From: Holothuria scabra
Lineage: Eukaryota; Echinodermata; Holothuroidea; Aspidochirotida; Holothuriidae
Reading direction: 5' to 3'
Assembly: GCA_037179385.1 (NCBI GenBank)
Contig: CM074185.1
Span: 10,390,422 to 10,454,421 of the forward strand
DNA: 64,000 bases
Shown here: positions 11,197 to 23,485 of the stretch, piece after piece
How positions within the stretch are numbered: position 1 is the stretch's first letter
Layout of the letters: every line of letters begins with the position of its first letter
The notes under the pieces: generated by a model
Told to the model about the DNA's origin: nothing
The model's database searches: none
The model's input: only the letters and a program-made list of their open reading frames with translations
Made by a program: the position numbers and the translations under genes

Positions 11197-11969
11197 CTGC
11201 CCAAAAAGATACGACAATATAGATGTGTGTATGTATCTTCCACGTCGGCGTGGTCTTTACATAGTCTCTGTCATTGTACTTTTATTCTAATAATACAAAT
11301 CATGTATATGCTGTCTAGATAGTGAAAAATAGGCCTTCAAGGAAGATTTTGAAATTTTGTTTTTAATTTTGGAAGGGAAATTGTTCCTTTTTCTTTGCAG
11401 CATTGTGCAATCTTCCAAAAGAAAAAAGTATTTCTTTTAAACTCGGACAAACTTCGTGGGGCTAAAGTTAGGAAAATTTCGTTTCCTGGGTAAACTCAAA
11501 CACAATTCTAAAAATGCATTACATAAACCTTATCGGTAATTGGATGGTACAATAAAACCTCTCCTCTGATTTCCAAGTGTTTTTTTTCTCAAAATGCTAA
11601 CATTTAAAGGCATTCGGTGTGTTACAATGCACATTATGCTCAAAACGGCATCAATCCAAACACAATTAAATCATGCAGTATTTGTTTGCCTAATCAATCA
11701 TCTTTTCAAAAAAGCCTAAGGGTAAGAGAAAATTTTGATGGTATAAATTAATAATTCGTCATGTACTTCTTTACAGTCGACGTTGTTAGACACTCAGAAG
11801 CAATTTACAAAAGTTATTATTAAAGGGTAATACATTTGAACCAGAATGCAAAAATGCATTGAGGTTTCGATGATACATAAATGTTCCGTTTAAAAGAGTG
11901 CCATCATGCACCATTACCTTCTCATTCAAATGTTACACTAGCATGTTCAAAATATAATTTTGTCATTCT

Positions 11970-13060
11970 AAATGACCTTTTGACCTTCAAAAAAGCCATA
12001 CATAGCTAGACATACAAACAACACACAGACAAATGGACGAACAGCTATCTTGAAAGGTCATATTTAAAAAGGTTTCCGGGCTTTGACCCCTGGAGACCCC
12101 AGATGATCTTTCATATCTGCCAAAAACAATGGGGACCATCCTCTGACCATAATGCATCCACATACCCAAATATGAAATCTATACAAGTTTCCTACTGTAC
12201 CTTGAGATATTGTGTTAGCGAGATTTTCAGACTTTGACCCCAGATGACCTTTGACCTCCGCCAAAAACAATAGGGACCATCTTCTGACTATAACGCATCC
12301 ACATACCAAATATGAAATCTATCCAAGTTTCCTACCTTGAGATATCGCGTTAACAAAGTTTTCAGACTTTGACCCCTGGTGACCTCAAATGACCTCTGAA
12401 CTTGACCAAACCCCATGCCATTATTCCTCTTGATATGGGGCATCTATGTATGAAGTTTGAAAACTTCAAGACATTTCTACGTTCAGATACTGTGTTAATG
12501 AGTGAAATGTAAAGTGTTTCAAGTCCTTTGAACATTTTTACATTGAGATGCTCTGTTAATTAGTTACAGTAAATGTAAAGTGTTTCGAGTCCTTTGACAC
12601 CTGTGACAGCAAATAACCTTTAAACTTGTTGAAAACTGATATTGTTCTTTTTCTTGATATGGGACATCTATGTACCAGGTTTGAATACTTTCAAACATTC
12701 ATACCTTCAGATACTGTGTAAATGAGTTGAATGTAAAGTGTTTCAAGTCCTATGGCATTTCTACATTGAGATACTGTGTTAATGAGTTAAGTGTAAAGTA
12801 TTTCAAGTCCTTTGACGCCTGTGACCCCAAATAACCTTTAGACTCAATGAAAACTTATGCTATTCTTTTTCTTGATATGGGACATCTATGTGCCAAATTT
12901 GAATACTTTCAAACATTCCTACTGTGCCATATCGTATTGTAAAGTGTTTCAAGTCCTTTGACCCCTGTGACCCCAGATGACCTTTGAACTCCACCAAAAA
13001 CGATACGGTTCTTCCTCTTTATGTGGGGCATCTAAGTACCAAGTCTGGTGTCGTTGGTGT
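11970..13060. repeat. Degenerate tandem array rich in TGACCT words
   Basis: Six or so diverged units of roughly 135-220 bp recur, each starting near TTTGACCCCTGTGACCCCA and GATGACCTTTGA, then CCAAAAACAAT, then GATATGGG.CATCTATGT and AGATACTGTGTTAATGAG. Unit starts are near 12082, 12234, 12370, 12596, 12817 and 12958. The words TGACCT and TGACCC are direct repeats. At 12247-12259 they form TGACCTTTGACCT, which is a perfect DR1 pair of nuclear-receptor half-sites. Whether any of these is used is unknown. Confidence 0.7.
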
Positions 13061-13156
13061 TAATGAATGGCTGGTTAACCCCTGCAACACTATTCCTGAT
13101 TTGTTCCAAAAGAAGTTAACATGGATTATATACAAGCAGTTAAAAAATACATGACT

Positions 13157-13795
13157 TTATGCATTGCAAGTGATGACACACTTGTGTATATGAACATGTA
13201 CTGTAGACCATGCAACTGATGACCACTCACAGAATGAAGTTTTGCATTGCAAGTGATGACGAACTTGTGTATGAAAGACTATACCATGCAACTGATGACC
13301 ACTCACAGAATGAAGTTTTGCATTGCAAGTGATGACTAACTTGTGTATGAAAGTATATACCATGCAACTGATGACCACTCACAGAATGAAGTTTTGCATT
13401 GCAAGTGATGACGAACTTGTGTATGAAAGACTATACCATGCAACTGATGACCACTCACAGAATGAAGTTTTGCATTGCAAGTGATGACCAACTTGTGTAT
13501 GAAAGTATATACCATGCAACTGATGACCACTCACAGAATGAAGTTTTGCATTGCAAGTGATGACGAACTTGTGTATGAAAGACTATACCATGCAACTGAT
13601 GACCACTCACAGAATGAAGTTTTGCATTGCAAGTGATGACCAACTTGTGTATGAAAGTATATACCATGCAACTGATGACCACTCACAGAATGAAGTTTTG
13701 CATTGCAAGTGATGACGAACTTGTGCATGAAAGCATATACCATGCAACTGATGACCACTCACAGAATGAAGTTTTGCATTGCAAGAGATAACAAT
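13157..13795. repeat. 76-bp satellite, eight units, 152-bp higher order
   Basis: The word CATGCAACTGATGACCACTC starts at 13209, 13285, 13361, 13437, 13513, 13589, 13665 and 13741, an exact 76-base period. Units alternate between two subtypes, one with GACGAACTTGTG and GAAAGACTATAC, the other with GACCAACTTGTG or GACTAACTTGTG and GAAAGTATATAC. The real repeat unit is therefore a 152-bp dimer, at least over most of the array. Near identity implies recent amplification. Long minus-strand open frames here arise because three units (228 bases) are a multiple of three; they are not genes. Confidence 0.95.
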
Positions 13796-16700
13796 TGCGT
13801 ATGAGCGGAGGGGTGTAGCGAAGGTGTAGTCTTTGGAGGCATAGAGAACAGAGATTATGTATTGCCGACAGGTAATTGTGACAGCAGATGGGGGAGGGGA
13901 CTAAGGAAAGGGGTGTTACAGTCCCCTCTGGAAAGTTTTGAAAATGGGGGAAGGGGCCAAAGACAGGGTATGTCATTACTGGCAAGCAGCTTGTAAGAAT
14001 ACTGAAAATCCTCAAAAGTAACAGATATGGAAAGTGACCACGCATCAAAACCAGCTAGGCATGATTCGAAGTACCACCTGCATGTCCCCTAAGAAAGCCC
14101 CAAACATTTATTCACATCATGCCATCAGATAGCTGTTGCAAGTATTGATAGCTTTCTGATTAATTCATGGTGCTGTATACTTGCAGTTGAGCTTTTATTT
14201 CCCTCCCACACAATTAAGTTCAACTTAGTAAGAAAGTCACTCAAACTGAGGTAAAATGTAGGGAGCAGAACTATAAATACCTACTAGAGAGAATGAGAAA
14301 GTAACTCCAGAATTCAGTTTCATCCAAAGCTAAAACAATTTATTTTCATGGAATAAAACTTTCGTGGCTGTACAGATCTTTACATCACTCTTAATAATTG
14401 GGAAAAAGTATGGAGTCTGTTTCCAGAGAGAAAAGCTAAATAAACTGCAAGATATGTTAAAAGGACTATTTCACGACCTTTCCATCTCTCCTCGCTGGAA
14501 GAAGTCTTCATTTTCCAAAGATCTATCCTTGCTTTACAAAAGCGCCACTTTTTCTAATAACTTGTAATGGTAACATTACCCAATGCAAGAGCATAAATGA
14601 TGCTACAGCCCAACTGGGATTCCCAACATACACAATTAGACTTATGTATGGCCAGTACATAGAAATGACTTAGACACAACTTCTAAGAGTGGAAACTTTG
14701 AGTAATTCTAGCATTTGACCTCTCTATGACCCAAAACAGCATTGAAACTGACATATTAAAAGTACAAGTTTACTGAGTAATTATATACTGAACATTACTG
14801 TCAATGTGATACTTGTAAAATTCTAACAAAAACCCTTAGACTTGGAAGGCATTTTCATAGTCCAAGTTTCTGGCCTCTTTTTATCTTCAAATGACATTTG
14901 ACCTACTCCATATATTTGGACAGAATCCCTATGAGTTGAAGGCTGTTGTGTGATTCCAGTGCTTGACTTCACAACCCAAAATATGAACCTATTAACTACT
15001 TCAAAACTACTTTTATGACTTTTCATGACCCTAAATGACCTTCAACCTACTTCCTATTACAATAATTATCAAGCCATGTATTACATCTTTTACAAACTAG
15101 AGCAGTGATGCTGCAGAATCTCAATACTTTGTGGATGTTAAGGAGACAAAGTTTCCATATTGTTGCTGATGATATTTAATGTAAATGCAGTCCTCCTTTT
15201 GGCTCTTTGCATTTAAAAGATTATCCATCTATCGTTTACATCCTGATGCATTTAATGTTCAAAAATGATCAAATTCATAGAGAACAATTTTTACAATAAT
15301 ACTGTAACACTCAGTGAGGTACACAATATTGTCCACCATACTGAACCTTAATAGTAAAGCAGAAATAATTAACCAGATATGCAGATCAGTGACATCTTCT
15401 AATAAATGCAACAGTCCAATGACAGCTGTTCTTCTCCTGTATTCCACACTATTTTCTCTCAAATCAATCTCCCTAATGCTATTTTCACAGTCTCATTCAA
15501 ATCTTTTGGTATTTCACAACTTTTGAAGGAGTGAGAGCTGTTTCTCTGCTGATATCTTGAGTGTTTGCATTGTTACACTGCATGACAAGAGTGTAGAAAA
15601 AAACACCCACTCAATACAGTATGTTACAGATCCTCAAATACACTTCAATCAACTCTTTGAGGGGTAAATTTTTTCATCACAACTTAGAGACACTTTGATC
15701 ATGCCTCCTAGACACATTTTGTGCACTACAACGTAACTCCATAAATTGTAAACAAGCTGGTAGAGCCAAGACACAAAACAAAGACTATCAAACTTTTCTG
15801 TTGCTTGTATCCAACTCTAGGAGCTTATTCCTCTTAAAGTGGGCATGACACCGCCACAATAACTTTTGTTTATTGCAAGATTCGACACAGTATTTTATCT
15901 CAAATATCATCTCTAACACAGTTAAAAACCATTACAATTTGGTAAAAATGAGATTTAAAGAAAAACGCTCAAAATCCAATTTCGAAAAATGCCGCAACAG
16001 GTCACCTGACTTTTATGACACAATTTGAGGCAGAAACCCCTCCCCATTGAAGAACGCACACCTAGATGTGGAAGCAATGTAATGCTCGGTAAAGTTATCT
16101 TATCTTAGCAACTTCATTGAAAGGATTACATCATAATACTCGTCCAACATACAGAGCACAAAGCTCGGACTATGTTGGGGATTCGGAGCATATCATTGGC
16201 CAATATGTTCCCGTGCATATGCACGAGTGTATAAACAGTTCTGTTTTGGTGCAAAAAGGACAAAACAGCTATTAACATGTATGGACAATTCATAACAAGC
16301 ACGTCTCTACTACAGGCGTGTCTTTACTCTATGGGCTGTTCTGTGACGGTGCAATTACGAATAGCCTACTAAGCAGTCGACGCGCAACAATGCATACTTT
16401 ACAATAAAGTCACTAGTCACGTGCGCTGCTGTATTATCGTAGCACCTTTGCTTGCAATGATGTACTCGCTAACAGGCATTACCATGCACATGATTCGATC
16501 ATTGTAAGCAGCTGGTAGTTTTGCTAACCATGCCTCCAATGACGTCACCATTTTGAGACGCACTCACATACGTTTTTTCGCTTTTGGATTTCAAATGGGC
16601 TGAGCCAGGCCATTAATTGGCAATTCACAATGTATTATTCCTGAGTTTATGGACATAATTTAGTAGAGAATACATTCGCTTTACGTCAAGGTGTACCCAA

Positions 16701-17690
16701 AGAATATTTACCGAGAAACTTACTTAGGCCATGTCATACCCACTTTAAGATAACTTCTTGGGAAACAGGAAGCAATTTAACAAAGGGAACAAGATTAAGT
16801 TAGCCTAATTCCTAGGTAATACTTGGTAATCCTTCCATTAAGTGGGTATTAAAATACCAGCGTTGATTAACTCGTTTGATGTGACTCCTTCCAAATAACA
16901 GCTCCCTGGTCCGACTAAGCAAGATCTTACAGTTACTTCATGCTTGATTTAGCAGAGGTTTGACACTAAGCCTCTGACATATGAAAGTTTAACTACAAAA
17001 TGTGAACATTCTCAGTCAGTAGGTATCTGTGCCTAGCAACCAAAGTGCTGTGTGCAAAGAAAATGGAAGTATCCATGACAACCGAAGAGTTTGACCATAA
17101 AATTTGCAAAAATAACTTAGCAACCATCCCTTTTTTAACGTGAAAAATGCAATGTCTTCTGCCTCCCGGCCAAAGAACATGCTCTCAAATTCTCAAAGAC
17201 ATTGACCACTGATCAAGTCACATTACCTTGCTCTAAAAAACCTTCATCTACTGGCTAGTGTGACAAAATCTCAATACATGTTATGTATTGAGATAAAATG
17301 ATGAAAGAACATGCATACAATAGCCTTTTAAACAAATATTGATGGATTGATCAATGGACAAACATACAGGTGCAAACTGCCATGACAAAAGCCTAACTTC
17401 TTTATTAGAAAAATCTGCGCCTCTGTGTCAAGACTAGGCCACTTTTTAATGATAGAAAACAGCAAGTAATTAATTGACCGCTGCAATACTACCATATATT
17501 AACAGCCCGAACACTAGTGGTGTACTCGATCCTTAGAATCTTTTAAAGGTGATAGACCAGTTTGAGAGGCTTAACGAAAAAATATGTCTCTGCACTGCTA
17601 GCTTGGGAAAGCAAGGTCAAAGTATGAATGTCCAGTGTTCAAGCCGATGAATTGTGTAATGTTGGGCTAAAAATGACAAGGTAACAAAAC
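13796..17690. other. Intronic stretch, no gene recognised
   Basis: No exon or RNA gene was recognised. Scattered TGACCT-like words (for example near 15030) look like remnants of the array at 11970-13060. The rest is AT-rich single-copy sequence. Confidence 0.35.
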
Positions 17691-19270
17691 AATCTTCCCT
17701 TTAACTCACAAACATTTCAAAATTCACAATAAGCCTTTCAAAAAGCTTAAATTTGATGTAGCAAATGTAACAATGTAAATAAAAAAACTTGAAGATGAAA
17801 CTTCAGTGCATTTGAATTTACAAAAGCATGTTATTTAATTTATCACTTCATTTTTCATCCATTTCTCTAAGCCCAAAAGAGCTATTACCAGTGTTTCCTA
17901 GAAATCATTTATTGGGTTAATACATTCAATATGAGAAAATTTGACTAGAAATTTCAGTTTTGTGGAACTGCACACACATCAACTCTGGGAAAAAAATGAA
18001 ACCCTCTTTTTTTGTTTTTCCCACAAACATCAGCACATCGAATTGACAAGCTGTATTGTGTCACAATCGCATTATTGGAAACACTGGCTATTGCAGCTGT
18101 TGATTTATCTAGTGAACCATATCATAAACACAAACATATCAGAACACCCAAACCCATGAAATCTGTTTTCCCTCCTTTTCAAGTGCCTTGTGCCATTTAA
18201 TGTTTAACTGATATTTCTTGACCATTCCAGCTATTCTGGAATTACATCTTTAGACATGCATTGCCTATATATCTGCTTTCAAAAGCAGTACTTCTCAAAC
18301 CACATTCCAATACTAACATCACCAATGAAATGACCAGGGCACAAAAGACCTTGCCTCTCATTCACAAACAATACTACTGTAAAATCAAAAATCGAAATAA
18401 GCCTTCAAAAAGGCTAAATTTTGATTCACCACAAATTTCACAGATTTTATGAATAATGTCAATAAAAAATCTGGACGCAAACAGTCAACTTGAATTGCAT
18501 TTACATTTACTAATTTGACAAATTTTTATTTATCACTTTGTTTTCAGTCTATTTTTATTCTGAGCTCAAAAGGGTTATTGCAGCTGTTGATTCATTACCG
18601 AACCATGTCATTAATACAACCATGTCAGGGTACCCAGTCATCTGATATTTGTTTTCCTTTCATTTTTAGCTAAGTGTCTTGCATCATTTAATATTGGACT
18701 GGTATTTCTTGACCATTCCAGCTTTCCTGGAATTACATTTTTACACAGTGCCTATTATTTGCTTTCATGAACACTTAAAAATCTGTTTTCCCAAATTTTA
18801 ATTAAGTGAATAAAATTTTTGTTATGGTAACAGCATCTCAATTTACTAAAACTTTTGCTTTCATTTTCACTTTGTTTTCAATTTTATTCCTAGCTCAAAC
18901 GACTATTACAGCGGTTGTTTCATTTGATGAACAATATGGTTTACATAAACAAGCCAGGATACCCAAACACTTGAAATCTGTTTTTTTTTTTTTCAGGTGC
19001 CTTGTGCCATTAAAATTGATATTTCTTGACCATTCCAGCCCTCCTGGAATTACATATCTTTACACAATACCTGTAACTCCTCTCAAAAAGCAGTACTTTT
19101 CATACCACCTTTCAATGGTAAAATCTCCAATGAAATGACCAAGGAACAAAAGGTTCTTGCCTCTTATTCACAAACAATGCTAAATTCAAAAATTAAAATA
19201 AGCCTTCAGAAGGGCTAAAATTTGATTCACCACAAATTCCAGATATTTTATGAATAAAGTGAAAAACATT
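17690..19270. repeat. Degenerate tandem repeat, 3-4 partial units
   Basis: Long blocks recur in the same order. ATTGCAGCTGTTGATT-like words are at 18090, 18579 and 18906. TTCTTGACCATTCCAG is followed by CTGGAATTACAT near 18219, 18711 and 19030. TTCACAAACAAT then AAGCCTTCAAAAAGG then GATTCACCACAAATT recur near 18360 and 19170, with a weaker version at 17705. Spacing is about 490 and 320 bases because the middle unit is truncated. Short open frames here are not conserved between units. Confidence 0.75.
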
Positions 19271-19858
19271 AAAACTTTGTCCTGACTTGAAGGAAAAGAT
19301 TCAGTTACTGTAGTGGACTACAACTTTACTCTCAATGTTCATCAGGAGAAGCACCATATATGGCATCACTGGCCCAAATAGGATCTTCAAAAATTTCAGG
19401 TCAAAGATGAACTTAGAATGGTATGAAGAAGTATCCATCCACTGCTATAGTCCATGAATTGTGAAGGGTTGTGTTACATATCTGACCTTTGAGAAAAAGG
19501 GAGCCAATACTTTGCTAGGATATTGCAAAAAACTTTTAAGATGATCCACTGGTATGAATGTGAGCATTCTGCATATTTCACACTATATTACCCTTGCACT
19601 TGTAACTTTTGATCTCAGATAATACATTCCACTGACAGCTCAACATTATGGGCCATTATCACACTTTTCATTAAAATCTGTTCAATACTATATAGCAAAA
19701 GAAACATCTTAAACAATATTAAAAGGTTTTCCTTTTTTTGATATCACATGCCCTGTGGGACTCAAAAATGAAGAGCATCAATTTTAAACATACTAAAATG
19801 ATCAAGATTAACTCAATATTAAAAAAAATCAGTCATAACTATGGCAAAACATGTAGGC
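19271..19858. other. Spacer 3' of the kinase exon
   Basis: Nothing was recognised. If the kinase gene continues, its next exons (catalytic loop, C-lobe and any KEN ribonuclease domain) should lie here or further left on the minus strand; I could not identify them. Confidence 0.3.
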
Positions 19859-20347
19859 CTATATCACAAGAGATAAAAATGTCACAGACAGTTTGGCACA
19901 GAGGATGTTTGCCTTGTGTAGTTCAGACAAACCAAGCATTAGTTGGTAACACATACTTGCTCTTTTCGAAGGGGTGCGTTCATCCCTCAATGTATTAGTC
20001 TTCTGCTCAATCACTTCCTCTAAGTTGTACTCACACAGTGGAGAAGCAAAGTAGACAAAGTCATCATCTTTTTCCATTAATGTGGGAACCAACAAATAAC
20101 GTGCTTCAAGCTTTTCGTCAGTAAGAATCTGATGGACCTGTTCCTCCATAGTCTGCATTCCTTGGTTCACTCTTTTCACTGCAACTGGCCACAGCCCATC
20201 TATAGCTCCAACAAAAATTTGTGTTCCACTGCTTCCATCAGCAATTTTGAAGTTTTTGCTAAATGAATGGCGCCCAACTTTTTTGACAGGAATGGCCTCA
20301 TTAAAATTAAGGAGTTGCTCTACATGATGAGCCCAGCGCTGCAGTTT
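19859..20347 (-). CDS. IRE1/RNase L-like kinase-domain exon (N-lobe), partial
   Basis: A long open exon on the minus strand. The acceptor AG at 20349-20348 follows TTTTCTTTTGTTGA, and the exon starts in phase 0 with KLQRWAHHVEQLL. A kinase N-lobe follows: a G-loop-like DGSSGT, the beta-3 lysine in WPVAVKRVNQ, an alpha-C helix MQTMEEQVHQIL, a beta-4/5 and hinge region (DDDFVYFASPLCEYNLEE) and the alpha-E helix CYQLMLGLSELHKANIL. The spacing and the LCEYNLEEVIEQK segment are closest in type to IRE1 and RNase L. After NIL the frame reads CAKLS where HRD is expected and then stops (TAG at 19861-19859). Either an unrecognised donor lies near the end or the catalytic loop is lost. No KEN domain was found. 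Other exons are missing in both directions. Confidence 0.65.
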   Translation of the reverse strand, partial: KLQRWAHHVEQLLNFNEAIPVKKVGRHSFSKNFKIADGSSGTQIFVGAIDGLWPVAVKRVNQGMQTMEEQVHQILTDEKLEARYLLVPTLMEKDDDFVYFASPLCEYNLEEVIEQKTNTLRDERTPSKRASMCYQLMLGLSELHKANILCAKLSVTFLSLVI

Positions 20348-20660
20348 CTTCAACAAAAGAAAATATAAACACCTATCACTGATTCCCATAGACATAAGAA
20401 ACTTGTTTATCATTAATGTGGTGGGTGGCTGATTTCTCCTTATAAGGAATTATTTATAGACATTTCCATATATAGGATTTAATAGTTACTTAATTCCTGA
20501 AGGAACTGAAATGGCATCTGTCCAGACTAGGCCTACAGAAACACTACCTACACTGATCTGGCCTGCACTTATCTTGAATGTTTATACACCTGCTGATTGA
20601 CAATCTATGCAAATGACCTATCCATACAAGAGCTTCTGTCAGCATAGATTTTAGACATAT
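20348..20660. other. Sequence 5' of the kinase exon
   Basis: An intron or 5' region of the kinase exon on the minus strand. No further exon was recognised. Confidence 0.3.
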
Positions 20661-22350
20661 TTAATGATTAAAAAAAGCAATATTCCTGTGTCGAAAACTA
20701 CAGCAGCAATCCTTCCTCAAATACAAACATGCTTTAAGGACAGTAAAAAACACATTTCAGTCCAAGTGTAATGTAATCCAGAAAGAAAAAATCAACCTAT
20801 GAAACTCAGAAAATACAGTTTACTTATGATACCTATAATTCTCATGAGAATGACATCTACCCAAAAACACATTAATAAAAATCTATTAAGTTCCCTTACA
20901 CAGAAGAAATCAATGGTAATGTTGTACAACAGACAGATATTAATCCATCTCTAACATGAGATCCTGTTTGATAACAGAAGAAAAACAATATTCCAATGTC
21001 AATATGTGACCCACAACAGAACGAAAAGAATCAACCCCAAAACACAGAACCTTCTTTACAGTAATTACAGTGCAGCAGAACACAAAGTTAGCCACTGACA
21101 CCTACATGTTTCTCTGGTGAGCAAACCCATCCAACCAAACACTGAACGCTGCCTAATGTACTTATTGCAAATTAAGGTATTTACTCTTTCACTACATGAC
21201 TACACAAGAGAACATAGGTCCTTGTCTATGAAAGCAAGAAAAAATCCATCAAAAATTACATGAACCTTTTCAAAATACACTTGAGTAAGCTATGTGTAAA
21301 TGGTACTTCAAAAAGCAAAAAGAAAATCATCCCAAATACAATGGATCCCTGGCAGTTTTTTTCTGGAGAAAACAACATTTTCTAATAATTCCTGCCAATA
21401 TCAATTGTTATTCAAGATAAATGACATTCACCAGAAACTGAGGATCATGCTCACAAATTCAAATATATATTTAATATTCCCTTCTAGAGTAAAAAGGAAT
21501 GGCTCAAGAACAACAAGAACAGGATCTTCCCTCAAATACAAGACCCTCTTGAATCACTTTTAGAAAATTGATCAACATTCATTGATGTAACCTACAACAG
21601 AAATAGAGAAATGCAATTGAAAACACAGGACTCTGTGGAATTACAGTTAAAATCATCATAGATTTGACATTGATACTAACCAATCATTTTCAAATCCACT
21701 TAAAAAAAACAATTTAGAGGACCCTGCTCATAAAATTACAAACAACTTCATTTCCCTGTACTAAACTACAGTAGAACACAACCACTGTGGCTAACAAAAG
21801 CAAAGTAAAAAGGAAAAGAAAAACACATTCATCCTCAAACGCAAAGACCCTATTTAGTTATAGTAAAAGACTTCAAATTGCTGGTTGTTTTAGGCTGTTT
21901 ATGGCAGAAAACATTCTATGGCAAATGTGACCTCCAACAATAAGAGGGAATCCCTCTAAAACCACATGACTCTGCTAAAATATAGCCGAAATAACATTCC
22001 TTAACATAAAACTCAAATAAGAACATCCACACTAAAAACAACAAAGCTTTCATGTTTCTCTTCAGATTGATAGATGTCCACCCAAAACATATAGAATTCT
22101 ACTTAAGAACCTTCAAATAATTTATTCTATCATGCAAACCAAAAGGGAAAAAGCGTTGACAATGATTTACACAAACAGAATGAACCACCCTCAAAGACAG
22201 TTCCCTATGTGAAAATTTGACTTCCTACCATAAAAAGAGCAATTTTCATTTGCTTAAAATTTAATCGGATAACATCCACTCATGCACTCTAAGCACAACG
22301 ACCCTCTTTAATGGTAGTTGTTCATCACCCCAAACAGTTCCAATTCTCCC
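20660..22350. repeat. Degenerate tandem array (CCCAAAAACACAGGACCCT type)
   Basis: Diverged repeats recur. Examples are CATCTACCCAAAAACAC (20850), ACCCCAAAACACAGAACCTTC (21033), TTCACCAGAAACTGAGGAT (21427), AACACAGGACTCTGTGGAATTA (21625) and GTCCACCCAAAACAT (22075), each alternating with ACAACAGAAA-GAAA words. Units appear to be roughly 150-300 bases and poorly preserved. A better preserved block of the same array lies at 24590-24930. No coding. Confidence 0.55.
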
Positions 22351-22460
22351 AACCTACTGCAGTTATAATTACTTCTAGCCCCTCCCACATCTACCTAAAA
22401 CTCATCTTTTTCCAGACACAATCCTAGTTTATTGCTTCAAGGCATACCCAAGTGAGCATA

Positions 22461-22625
22461 CAAGTCCTTAATGTGTAATCAAAACACTCTCAGTGAATGC
22501 TGTGTAATATTGAGCTACTCTGCATTTTTGGGATTTGATGCCAATCAAAGAGCTGTACCAATTGCGACTTTTGATATACATAGGGTGAAGCTGTAGTTTG
22601 GGGTGATGAATGAATGCCTTTAAAC
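22461..22625 (+). repeat. Dispersed repeat copy 1 (related to 33879-34055 and 42820-42962)
   Basis: It shares the ordered words AATCAAAACACTCT, TAATATTGAGCTAC, GATGCCAATCAAAGA, CCAATTG, TAGTTTGGGGTGATGA with two other places in the window. Both overlapping minus-strand open frames are artefacts of this repeat. Confidence 0.65.
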
Positions 22626-23485
22626 TCTGAAGGTATATACTCTTTAATACAGCCAGTACTACACAGGGATGAATGCAAAACAATTTTGTCTGTCATCAAC
22701 CATAATTTGCACTTCAGGAAGTTTAACAGCAGAACCTTCCACTTCCTTCCCTGTTTCCTCTGATATCTATTAAAATTGAAAAGGTTTACACTTGATCAAT
22801 ATCCATCAAAGAAAATGAACAGAACTAACTACTAATAATAAAGACAATCCTATCCTATGGAGGTCTCCATTCCACCAACAACATCCAACCAATTAAAAAG
22901 GCATAAGGGCTGGGACTTTCTTGTGTGGCTTTTTGTTAAGTTAAATCTTGTTGGCACTCTTAAGTCACATTATCTTGAAAAGTGCACAAGGGCCCTGTTT
23001 GTCAAGAGTTGGTGTCAGAGTAACAAGACACCCCATCACATCCCAACAATTTTTTTTTTCCATTTTTGCTACATACCCACCAAATGATTTCAAAATATGT
23101 TTTCCTTTCACTGGGATGTGCTGTGCTTGGGGTACAATTCGCCTTTATGATATTGGCCAATCATTTCAATAATTTCTTTTATAATTATTTCCATGATATT
23201 CTTACAACAACAATAAAGTGCAATAAACCTACAATTCATGCGCTGTCATATTGGTGTGATATTCTTTAATGTAGTTTTTCAAAGTTAAATCTAAGAACCC
23301 ATGTACCACCACCTGGTACACTATTAAAGGTACAGACTTTTAAGAAAAACACAACATCAATTTCCTGTCCCCTACAATACAGCAGTAAGAAATAGAGGGC
23401 AATGTATTTACAACAAACAGCAATCCATCCATAAATTCAAGACATGCTTCAAAGGGCAACTGTCATTATCAAATTCTACAACACT
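22626..23485. other. Intronic stretch, nothing recognised
   Basis: No exon or repeat family was identified. A poly-T run is at 23049-23058. Confidence 0.3.

Noticed and set aside
13157..14048. Series of 64-121 residue minus-strand frames with the same repeated peptide
   Set aside because: They follow from the 76-base satellite, whose three-unit period is divisible by three; no domain and no splice context.
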